Below are positions 5,831-12,180 of a stretch of DNA of 12,180 bases, piece by piece. The stretch spans positions 1 to 12,180 of the forward strand of contig JBKOWZ010000280.1 in the NCBI GenBank assembly GCA_046724665.1, read 5' to 3'. The translations under genes and the position numbers were made by a program. The notes beneath the pieces were generated by a model that saw only the letters and a program-made list of their open reading frames with translations, was not told where the DNA came from and ran no database searches. Within the stretch, counting starts at the first letter, position 1, and each line of letters begins with the position of its first letter. This DNA comes from Actinocrinis sp046724665. Its GTDB lineage: Bacteria > Actinomycetota > Actinomycetes > Streptomycetales > Catenulisporaceae.

Positions 5831-5899
5831 GTCCAGCGGAAATCCGACATGTACGCCGAGGAGGGCCCGCACGACGTACGTGTCGGAATTCCGCTGGAC
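5831..5899. repeat. 25-bp imperfect inverted repeat in the divergent promoter region
   Basis: Arms 5831-5855 and 5875-5899 are reverse complements at 23 of 25 positions, separated by 19 nt (5856-5874) that contain GGGCCC. Each arm holds its own small dyad: CGGAAATCCG (5837-5846) and the perfect CGGAATTCCG (5884-5893), centres 47 bp apart, flanked outward by GTCCAG/CTGGAC. It fills most of the 130-nt gap between the lyase start (5799, minus) and the Ada-AlkA start (5930, plus). It could be paired operator sites for divergent control, a leader hairpin, or a remnant of a small mobile repeat. Confidence 0.75.
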
Positions 5900-5917
5900 T
5901 CGCACGCCGGGCTGGCT

Positions 5918-5921
5918 GAGG
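5918..5921 (+). promoter_or_regulatory. ribosome binding site supporting the GTG start at 5930
   Basis: GAGG ends 8 nt before the GTG at 5930. This start gives the N-terminus xYGDFERCVRAVQ, where Ada-AlkA proteins of actinobacteria normally begin. The in-frame ATG at 5849 would lie inside the inverted-repeat arm. Confidence 0.5.
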
Positions 5922-5929
5922 CTGGGAGC

Positions 5930-7432
5930 GTGTACGGAGATTTCGAACGGTGCGTGCGCGCGGTGCAGGCGAAGGACTCCCGGTTCGACGGGTGGTTCTT
6001 CACCGCCGTGCTCACCACGAAGATCTACTGCCGGCCGGGCTGTCCGGTCACGCCGCCGAAGCCGGAGAACATGCGGTTCTACCCGAGCGCGGCGGCGGCG
6101 CAGCAGGCCGGGTTCCGCGCCTGCAAGCGGTGCCGTCCGGACGCCAGTCCGGGGTCGCCGGAGTGGAACCAGCGCGCTGACCTGGTCGCTCGCGCGATGC
6201 GGCTGATCGGCGACGGGGTGGTGGACCGGGAGGGCGTGGTCGGGCTCGCCGCCCGGCTGGGCTACAGCACCCGGCAGATCGAGCGGCAGCTGCTCGCGGA
6301 ACTCGGCGCGGGGCCGCTCGCCTTGGCCCGGGTGCAGCGGGCGCAGACCGCGCGGCTGCTGATCGAGACGAGCGCGTTGCCGATGGCCGAGGTCGCGTTC
6401 GCGGCCGGGTTCGCCAGCATTCGGACGTTCAACGAGACGGTGCGGGAAGTGTTCGCACTCTCGCCGACGCAGTTGCGGGCGCGGGCGAGTCGAGGTGCGA
6501 AAGCGCGCGACAGGGAAGGTGCCGGGAGTGGGATCACGTCCGGGACGTTGTCGTTCCGGCTGCCGTTCCGAGCACCGCTGTGCCCTGACAATCTCTTCGG
6601 GCACTTGGCCGCGACCGCGGTGCCGGGCGTGGAGGAGTGGCGCGACGGGGTGTATCGACGCACGCTGCGACTGCCGCACGGGACCGGGATCGCCTCGTTG
6701 CGGCCGGAGCCGGACCACATCGCCTGTCGGCTCCAGCTGGCCGACTTCCGCGACCTGACCATCGCGGTGAACCGCTGCCGGTGGCTGCTCGACCTCGACG
6801 CCGACCCGGTCGCGGTCGATGAGCTGCTGGCCGCCGATCCGCTGCTCGCGCCGCTGGTGGCGAAGAACCCCGGGCGGCGCGTGCCGCGCACCGTGGACGC
6901 GGCGGAGTTCGCGGTGCGCGCGGTGCTCGGGCAGCAGGTCTCGACGGCCGCGGCACGGACTTTGGCCGCACGGCTGGTGACCGCGCATGGCGAGGCGGTG
7001 ACCGACTCAGCGGGTGGACTTACCCATCTGTTCCCTGACGCGGCGGCGCTCGCCGCGCTGGATCCCTCGGCGCTCGCGATGCCCAAGAGCCGGCGCAATA
7101 CCCTGATCGGCCTGGTGCGGGCACTGGCGGCGGGTGAGCTTGACCTGAGCCTCGGCGGCGACTGGGAGCGTGCACGTGCCCGGCTCGCCACGCTGCCCGG
7201 CTTCGGGCCGTGGACCACGGAGATCATCGCGATGCGAGGGCTTGGCGACCCCGACGCGTTCGTGCCGGGGGATCTCGGCGTGCGGCTCGCCGTGCGTGAG
7301 CTGGGGCTGCCGCACGGCCCCGCGGCGCTGACCCGCCACGCCGCCGGGTGGCGGCCGTGGCGGGCCTACGCGGTGCAGTATCTGTGGGCGACCGGGGACC
7401 ATGCGATCAACCGGTTGCCGACAGAGGGATGA
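5930..7432 (+). CDS. Ada-AlkA fusion: methylphosphotriester sensor/AraC-type regulator and 3-methyladenine DNA glycosylase
   Basis: 500 aa. Domain order: Ada zinc/methyl-acceptor domain (about 5-75), AraC-type helix-turn-helix (about 80-185), AlkA N-terminal domain (about 205-320) and HhH-GPD glycosylase (about 325-490). The four zinc cysteines are C34, C38, C65 and C68 (YCRPGC and ACKRC), with the same spacing as E. coli Ada, where the first is the methyl acceptor. In the glycosylase, LPGFGPWTTEIIAMRGLGDPDAF (422-444) is the helix-hairpin-helix and D448 in PGDLG is the likely catalytic aspartate. This architecture is known in mycobacteria and other actinobacteria. By family knowledge, alkylation of the Ada domain activates transcription and the AlkA part excises alkylated purines. 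The O6-methylguanine methyltransferase gene often found next to such genes is not in this window. It converges with fadB, with a 17-nt gap. Confidence 0.93.
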   Translation: MYGDFERCVRAVQAKDSRFDGWFFTAVLTTKIYCRPGCPVTPPKPENMRFYPSAAAAQQAGFRACKRCRPDASPGSPEWNQRADLVARAMRLIGDGVVDREGVVGLAARLGYSTRQIERQLLAELGAGPLALARVQRAQTARLLIETSALPMAEVAFAAGFASIRTFNETVREVFALSPTQLRARASRGAKARDREGAGSGITSGTLSFRLPFRAPLCPDNLFGHLAATAVPGVEEWRDGVYRRTLRLPHGTGIASLRPEPDHIACRLQLADFRDLTIAVNRCRWLLDLDADPVAVDELLAADPLLAPLVAKNPGRRVPRTVDAAEFAVRAVLGQQVSTAAARTLAARLVTAHGEAVTDSAGGLTHLFPDAAALAALDPSALAMPKSRRNTLIGLVRALAAGELDLSLGGDWERARARLATLPGFGPWTTEIIAMRGLGDPDAFVPGDLGVRLAVRELGLPHGPAALTRHAAGWRPWRAYAVQYLWATGDHAINRLPTEG

Positions 7433-7449
7433 TTTCGGGCGGGCGGGAA

Positions 7450-9699
7450 TCAGAACGTTTCGTTGCGGGCGGCCTTTTCGCGCAGCAGGCGCGGTGGGCG
7501 GAACCGCTCGCCGTACGTGTCCGCGAGATAGTCGGCGCGCGCGGCGAACTGCGCCACGCCGTAGGAGTTGACGAACTGGATCGCGCCGCCGGTCCACGGC
7601 GCGAAGCCGATGCCCAGGATCGAGCCGAGATTCGCGTCCCGGTTCGACGTCAGCACGCCCTCCTCCAGGCAGCGCACGGTCTCCAGCGACTGGATGAACA
7701 GCAGCCGGTCGCGCACGTCCTGCTCGCTCACGCCCGCGTCAGGCTTCGTGAACCGCTCGACCAGGCCGGGCCACAGCCGCTTCGGCGCGCCGTCCGGGTA
7801 GTCGTAGAAGCCCGCGCCGCCGGCTCTGCCGGGCCGGTCGAGTTCGTGTACGAACTGCTCGATGACCCGGAACGCCGGGTCGTTCTCCAGCTCCTTGACC
7901 GCGGCCGCCGCCTCCGGCCGGCCGGCCAGGTCGGCGAGGGTCTGGTCGCGCACCTTGAGCGAGAGCGACAGGCTCACCTCGTCGTGCACGGCCAGCGGGC
8001 CGACCGGCATCCCGGCCTTGCGCGCCACGTTCTCGATCAGCGCCGGGTGCACGCCCTCCGCCAGCAGCCTGACACCCTCGCTGATGAACGTGCCGAACGT
8101 ACGCGAGGTGTAGAAGCCGCGCGAGTCGTTCACCACGATCGGCGTCTTGCCGATGTGCAGCACGTAGTCGTACGCGCGGGCCAGCGTCGCGTCGGAGGTC
8201 TTCGCGCCCCGGATGATCTCGACCAGCTTCATCTTCGGCACCGGGGAGAAGAAGTGCAGCCCGATGAACCGCTCCTGGTCGCGCACCGCCTCGGCCAGGC
8301 CGGTGATCGGCAGCGTCGAGGTGTTCGACGCGATCACCGCGTCGGGCAGCGCGGCGGCCTCGGCGGCGGCGTTCACCTCGTTCTTCAGCGACCGCTGCTC
8401 GAATACGGCCTCGATGATGAGGTCGCAGCCTTCGAGGTCGGCGTACTGCTCGGTGGCGGTGACGCGGCCCAGGATCGCGTCGCGCTTCTCGGGGGTCAGC
8501 CTGCTCTTGGCGACCTGGGCGTCCAGTGCCTTCGCCACCGCGGCCTTGCCGCGCTCGGCCGCCGCGGTGTCAACGTCCTTCAGTACGACGTCGATGCCTG
8601 CCACGGCCGTCACCTGGGCGATGCCGGCGCCCATCATGCCGGCGCCCAGCACGCCGACCTTCGTGGTCTGATGCTTCTCGAAGCCGGACGGCCGCGACGC
8701 CCCGGCGCTGATCTCGTTCAGCTGGAAGAAGAACGTGCCGATCAGGTTCTTGGCGACCTGCCCGGTGGCCAGCTCGACGAAGTAGCGGCCCTCGACCCGC
8801 AACGCGGTGTCGAAGTCCACCAGCGCGCCCTCGACCGCGACCGCCAGCGCCTTCTCCGGCGCGGGCATCGTGCCGTGGGTCTCCTTGCGCAGCATCGCCG
8901 GGGGAATCGCCAGCAGGCCGTACGACGCCGGGTCGAGCGGTTTCAGGTCCTTGACGCCGAATGAGCCGGGGTTCGCGTCCCAGGGCTGCACGGCGTCCGG
9001 GTTGGCCAGCACCCAGGCGCGCGCCTTTGCCATCAGGTCGTCGGGGTCCGCGGCGAGCTCGTCGGCCCAGCCGGCCTTCAGCGCCGCGGCCGGACGCAGC
9101 TGCTTGCCTTCCATCACCAGCGGCAGCGCGGCCTGCACGCCCATCATCCGCACCGTGCGCACGATGCCGCCCGCGCCCGGGATCAGGCCGAGCGTCGGTT
9201 CGGGAAAGCCGAGCCGCACATCGTCGCGGTCGAGCACCACGCGGTGGTGGCAGGCCAGCGCGACCTCCAGGCCGCCGCCGAGCGCGCTGCCGTTGACGGC
9301 CGCCGCCACCGGCCGGCCGAGCTGCTCCAGCCGCCGCAGATGCGACTTGACCAGCTCCACGCCGCGGGAGAGTGCCTCGGCGTCGTTCTTGGTCACCCGG
9401 ATCAGCTCACGCAGATCGGCGCCCGCGAAGAAGCTCTTCTTCGCCGAGGTGACCACCACGCCGCGGATCGACTCGCGCTCGGCCTCCAGCCGGTCCACCG
9501 CGGCGCCGAGCGACGCGCGGAAGGCGGCGTTCATCGTGTTGACCGGGCCGTCCTGGTCGATCGTCAGGGTGACGACACCGTCGGCGTCCCGCTCCAGCCG
9601 GATGCCCGGATGAGCGCCGGCGGCGTCCTGGTCCACAGTCCCCTTATCCGAATTCACAGCGCCCGGATCCGAATTCACAGCGTCCTGAGTCACGGTCAC
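7450..9699 (-). CDS. fadB: FadB-type fatty acid oxidation complex alpha subunit (enoyl-CoA hydratase/3-hydroxyacyl-CoA dehydrogenase)
   Basis: 749 aa. Performs beta-oxidation steps two and three. The enoyl-CoA hydratase domain (about 35-230) has the oxyanion-hole segment NGSALGGGLEVALACHHRVV (136-155), with catalytic E145 and E167 (FPEPTLGLIPGAGG). The NAD-binding dehydrogenase domain begins at about 345 with GAGMMG (352-357). Its catalytic pair is H482 (LHFFSPVPKMK) and E494. C-terminal dehydrogenase domains run from about 525 to the end, including VVNDSRGFYTSR. The overall sequence resembles mycobacterial FadB (Rv0860), which forms a trifunctional complex with FadA. The GTG at 9699 overlaps the fadA stop as GTGA, implying translational coupling. 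GTG at 9693 is an alternative. Residues about 1-32 are an Asp/Asn-rich leader made of 7-residue repeats, with no counterpart I recall in homologues. Confidence 0.94.
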   Translation of the reverse strand: MTVTQDAVNSDPGAVNSDKGTVDQDAAGAHPGIRLERDADGVVTLTIDQDGPVNTMNAAFRASLGAAVDRLEAERESIRGVVVTSAKKSFFAGADLRELIRVTKNDAEALSRGVELVKSHLRRLEQLGRPVAAAVNGSALGGGLEVALACHHRVVLDRDDVRLGFPEPTLGLIPGAGGIVRTVRMMGVQAALPLVMEGKQLRPAAALKAGWADELAADPDDLMAKARAWVLANPDAVQPWDANPGSFGVKDLKPLDPASYGLLAIPPAMLRKETHGTMPAPEKALAVAVEGALVDFDTALRVEGRYFVELATGQVAKNLIGTFFFQLNEISAGASRPSGFEKHQTTKVGVLGAGMMGAGIAQVTAVAGIDVVLKDVDTAAAERGKAAVAKALDAQVAKSRLTPEKRDAILGRVTATEQYADLEGCDLIIEAVFEQRSLKNEVNAAAEAAALPDAVIASNTSTLPITGLAEAVRDQERFIGLHFFSPVPKMKLVEIIRGAKTSDATLARAYDYVLHIGKTPIVVNDSRGFYTSRTFGTFISEGVRLLAEGVHPALIENVARKAGMPVGPLAVHDEVSLSLSLKVRDQTLADLAGRPEAAAAVKELENDPAFRVIEQFVHELDRPGRAGGAGFYDYPDGAPKRLWPGLVERFTKPDAGVSEQDVRDRLLFIQSLETVRCLEEGVLTSNRDANLGSILGIGFAPWTGGAIQFVNSYGVAQFAARADYLADTYGERFRPPRLLREKAARNETF
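9641..9682. repeat. 21-bp tandem duplication within the fadB N-terminal codons
   Basis: Two adjacent 21-bp units (9641-9661 and 9662-9682) differ at only two positions and share ATCCGAATTCACAGCG. They encode AVNSDKG and AVNSDPG in fadB. Degenerate relatives on either side (TVDQD and TVTQD) suggest more, older copies. The unit length keeps the frame, so copy number could vary without disrupting the protein. Confidence 0.8.
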
Positions 9700-10898
9700 A
9701 CCCGTTCGATGATCGTCGCCACGCCCATGCCGCCGCCGACGCACAGCGTCACCAGCCCCCGCCGCAGGTCGCGGCGCTCCAACTCGTCCAGCAGGGTGCC
9801 CAGGAGCATCGCCCCGGTGGCGCCGAGCGGATGGCCGAGCGCGATCGCCCCGCCGTTGACGTTCACCCGGTCCTCGTCCACGCCGAGGTCCCGGCAGAAT
9901 TTCATCACCACGGCCGCGAACGCCTCGTTGACCTCGAACAGGTCGATGTCGTCCACGCAGAGCCCAGCCCGGTCCAGCGCCTTGCGCGCCGACGGCCCGG
10001 GGCCGGTGAGCATGATGGTCGGCTCGGTGCCGACCGCGCCGGTCGCCACGATCCGGGCGCGCGGGCGCAGCCCGAGCCGCCGGCCGGCCTCGTGGCTGCC
10101 GATCAGGACCGCGGCCGCGCCGTCCACGATCTGCGAGGAGTTGCCGGCGTGGTGCACGTGGTCGATCCGCTCGACCTGCGGGTAGCGGTCGATCGCCACC
10201 GCGTCGAAGCCGAGCTGCCCGGGGAACTCGAAGGACGGCTTGAGCGCGGCGAGCGCGGCCAGCGTCGTCTCCGGCCGGATCGTCTCGTCCGCGGCCAGCA
10301 GCACCGTGCCGTTCTGGTCGGCCACCGGGACGACCGAGTGCTCGAAGTAGCCCTTGTCCCGCGCGTTCGCCGCCTTCTGCTGGCTGCGCACCGCGAAGCC
10401 GTCCACCTCGGCGCGGCTGAACCCCTCGAGCGTGGCGATCAGGTCGGCCGAGACGCCCTGCGGCACCACGTCCAGCGCGAGCGCGGTCTCCGGGTCGGCC
10501 ACCCACGCCCCGCCGTCCGAGCCCATCGGCACCCGGGACATCGACTCGACCCCGCCGGCGACCACCACGTCGTCGAACCCGGCGGCCACCTTCGCGGCGG
10601 CGAGGTTCACCGCCTCGAGGCCGGAGGCGCAGAACCGGTTGAGCTGGGTGCCGGGCACGCCCTGGTCCCAGCCCGCGACCAGCGCCGCGATCCGGGCCAG
10701 GTCGGAGCCCTGCTCGCCGACCGGCGAGACCACCCCGAACAGCACGTCGTCCACCGCGGCGGTGTCCAGGTGGGTGCGCTCGGCCAGCGCCCGCAGCAGG
10801 CCCGCGGCCAGCGAGACGGGTTTGACGCTGTGCAGCGACCCGCGCTTGCCCTTGCCGCGCGGGGTGCGTACCGCGTCGAAGATCAGTGCATCGGTCAT
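9696..10898 (-). CDS. fadA: acetyl-CoA C-acyltransferase (3-ketoacyl-CoA thiolase), FadA-type
   Basis: 400 aa, standard thiolase length. Catalyses the last beta-oxidation step, releasing acetyl-CoA from 3-ketoacyl-CoA. The nucleophilic C90 lies in QLNRFCASGLEAV (85-97), preceded by the RTPRGKGKRGSLH leader common to FadA proteins. The second catalytic site has H356 (ALGHPLGATGA) and C386 (LCVGGGMGVA). NEAFA is also present. It is the beta subunit partner of the overlapping fadB product, so the pair most likely forms a membrane-independent alpha2beta2 trifunctional complex as described for the mycobacterial enzyme. The start is taken as ATG at 10898, before TDALIFDAVRTPRGK; a GGGG run a few nt upstream can serve as a Shine-Dalgarno. 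A further GTG at 10907 is less likely. It lies 49 nt downstream of the AraC-type gene on the same strand with no terminator seen between them. Confidence 0.95.
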   Translation of the reverse strand: MTDALIFDAVRTPRGKGKRGSLHSVKPVSLAAGLLRALAERTHLDTAAVDDVLFGVVSPVGEQGSDLARIAALVAGWDQGVPGTQLNRFCASGLEAVNLAAAKVAAGFDDVVVAGGVESMSRVPMGSDGGAWVADPETALALDVVPQGVSADLIATLEGFSRAEVDGFAVRSQQKAANARDKGYFEHSVVPVADQNGTVLLAADETIRPETTLAALAALKPSFEFPGQLGFDAVAIDRYPQVERIDHVHHAGNSSQIVDGAAAVLIGSHEAGRRLGLRPRARIVATGAVGTEPTIMLTGPGPSARKALDRAGLCVDDIDLFEVNEAFAAVVMKFCRDLGVDEDRVNVNGGAIALGHPLGATGAMLLGTLLDELERRDLRRGLVTLCVGGGMGVATIIERV

Positions 10899-10947
10899 AC
10901 ACCCCACGTTAGGCGTGTCGGCCCGCCGAGTCTCATGACCTGCGCGC

Positions 10948-12015
10948 TCAGTCTTGCTGACCTTCGCGGTCCCGCGCAGCGCCGTGCGGCCGCACCTCTT
11001 GGTACGAGCCCTGATAGGCGCGCGGCGTCGCGCCGGTCCAGCGGCGAAAGGCCCGGTGGAACGCGCTCGGCTCGGAGAAGCCGAGCCGTTCGGACAGCTC
11101 CTCGATGGACGCGTCGCCGCGGGCGAGCGCGGAGACCGCCACGTCGCGTCGCAGCTGGTCGCGCACCTGCTGGAAGCTGGTCTGCTCGGTGGCCAGCTTG
11201 CGGCGCAGCGTCTGCGGGCTGATCGCCAGGCGCCCGGCCACCTGCTCCGGCCCGGGCAGCCCGGCGGCGAGCCCGTCGCCGAGCGCCTGGTTCAACAGCC
11301 TCCTGACTTGGGCCGAGACCTCCTGGCCGTAGTCCATCCGGGCCAGGATGTCCCACGGGGCGCGGCGCAGGAACGCCCGCAGCGAGGCCTCGTCCTGCAC
11401 CACCGGCTGGTCCAGCAGCGCCCGGTCGAAGGTGACCGCGGTGGCCGGGGCGTCGAAGCGGCAGTCGGTCCCGAACAGCAGGCCGTACTCGAGGGCGTGC
11501 GGGGGAGCGGGGTACCCGAGTTCGACCCCGTGCAGGCCGATCCGCCGCCGGATCAGCCACGACGCCGACCGGTGCCAGACCACCAGGTGCGACTCGGCGG
11601 CGAAGCGGTCCGGGTCGTCGTAGTCGGACAGGTCGAACTCGACGCGCGCCTGCGTGCCCTGCTCGGTCAGCGCAAACCGGGGACCGGCCGGGAACAGCCG
11701 GTAGAAGCGGTCCGCGCGCCGCACCGCCGTGCGCAGGTCCGGGCTGCAATGCACGACCGCGTGCGTCATCATTGCGAACGTGCCGACGCGCAGCGGTGCC
11801 GAGCACAGGCCGAGCAACTCGTCGTCGAGCGTGTCCCACAGCGCCTTGGTCAGCGCGACGAACTGGGCACCGGTCACCCGCCCCTGCTCATCGGCCAGCG
11901 CCTCCGGCTCGATGCCGGCCTGCTTCAGCAGCGGCGCCACGTCCACGCCTCGCCGCCGCGCCCCGACGAGCGCCGCACGCACGTGGTGCGCCGCGGCCCA
12001 CCGGGTGAACCCCAT
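10948..12015 (-). CDS. AraC-family transcriptional regulator (OruR/ArgR-like architecture)
   Basis: 355 aa from the ATG at 12015. The N-terminal part (about 1-195) is the 'arabinose-binding domain of AraC' type found in OruR-like regulators, including APLLKQAGIEPEAL and GQFVALTKALWDTLDDELLGL-type segments. The C-terminal AraC helix-turn-helix pair spans about 245-345: LAISPQTLRRKLATEQTSF is the first helix-turn-helix and SIEELSERLGFSEPSAFHRAFRRWTG the second. It precedes fadA-fadB on the same strand by 49 nt, so it may regulate and be co-transcribed with them; an acyl-type or other hydrophobic ligand is then plausible but unproven. Alternative start: GTG at 12066 adds 17 residues with poorer codon bias; the ATG lies directly before the domain and has GGGAG close upstream. 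Confidence 0.9.
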   Translation of the reverse strand: MGFTRWAAAHHVRAALVGARRRGVDVAPLLKQAGIEPEALADEQGRVTGAQFVALTKALWDTLDDELLGLCSAPLRVGTFAMMTHAVVHCSPDLRTAVRRADRFYRLFPAGPRFALTEQGTQARVEFDLSDYDDPDRFAAESHLVVWHRSASWLIRRRIGLHGVELGYPAPPHALEYGLLFGTDCRFDAPATAVTFDRALLDQPVVQDEASLRAFLRRAPWDILARMDYGQEVSAQVRRLLNQALGDGLAAGLPGPEQVAGRLAISPQTLRRKLATEQTSFQQVRDQLRRDVAVSALARGDASIEELSERLGFSEPSAFHRAFRRWTGATPRAYQGSYQEVRPHGAARDREGQQD

Positions 12016-12066
12016 AGGCTCCCGAACGCGCTCATCCCGCGCCCCCGCACTATGCGCACCGCTCAC

Positions 12067-12180
12067 AACTCGCCATCGTACGTAACCAAGGGGGTGCGCG
12101 GTTTGGTGGCCGGGCTCGCAGGCCGATGGCCGTCGCCTGGCGGCGTTGTCGTCGGTCGCCGCAGCGCCGCTGCGCCTCCC
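12067..12180. other. window edge, no gene assigned
   Basis: About 115 nt upstream of the AraC-type gene. Several frames stay open to the window edge on both strands, but codon bias is weaker than in the assigned genes. A minus-strand frame ends with TGA at 12063-12065, overlapping the alternative GTG at 12066, and could be the tail of an upstream gene. TACGAT (12075-12080, minus) resembles a -10 but lacks a matching -35. Confidence 0.3.

Noticed and set aside
5849..5929. ATG at 5849 as the Ada-AlkA start
   Set aside because: It falls inside the inverted-repeat arm, has no Shine-Dalgarno, and would add 27 residues not seen in homologues.
7348..10902. Very long open frames on both strands across fadA and fadB in other registers
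   Set aside because: Products are repetitive Arg/Ala/Gly/His strings without domains; they arise from the strong codon bias of the real genes.
1..12180. CRISPR array, tRNA, rRNA, insertion sequence or phage signature
   Set aside because: No regularly spaced repeats, cloverleaf-compatible segment, transposase or integrase motif was found on either strand. The repeats present are short, local and listed individually.

Overview
The window is very GC-rich, with strong G/C preference at third codon positions, several GTG starts, short intergenic gaps and a complement of actinobacterial-type genes: a SigG-like ECF sigma factor, an Ada-AlkA fusion, FadA/FadB of the mycobacterial type, and LacI and AraC regulators. 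I read it as chromosomal DNA of an actinomycete (Actinomycetota). The genus cannot be fixed from this sequence. I see no rRNA, tRNA, CRISPR array, transposase or phage gene.

Layout. 1-185: leader region with a hairpin. 186-971 (+): five-helix membrane protein of unknown function, followed by a terminator-like hairpin. 1080-2518 (+): tightly spaced pair of a VOC/glyoxalase-like protein and a SigG-type ECF sigma factor with a SnoaL-like tail. 2536-3402 (-): Fpg/Nei-family DNA glycosylase, convergent with the sigma gene. 3403-3656: intergenic. 3657-4718 (-): LacI-family regulator. 4719-4965: gene-free stretch rich in repeats and hairpins. 4966-5799 (-): PEP mutase/isocitrate lyase superfamily enzyme. 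5800-5929: divergent promoter region holding a striking 25-bp imperfect inverted repeat. 5930-7432 (+): Ada-AlkA alkylation repair fusion. 7450-12015 (-): an AraC-type regulator followed by fadA (thiolase) and fadB (hydratase/dehydrogenase), with fadA and fadB overlapping by 4 nt.

Functionally there are three themes. One is stress signalling through the VOC/sigma pair. A second is base-excision and direct-reversal DNA repair by two unlinked genes on opposite strands. The third is fatty acid beta-oxidation by a FadAB trifunctional complex that may be controlled by the upstream AraC-type gene. No undescribed multi-gene system is evident. The least-explained signals are non-coding: the inverted repeat at 5831-5899 and the repeat/hairpin cluster at 4791-4972.
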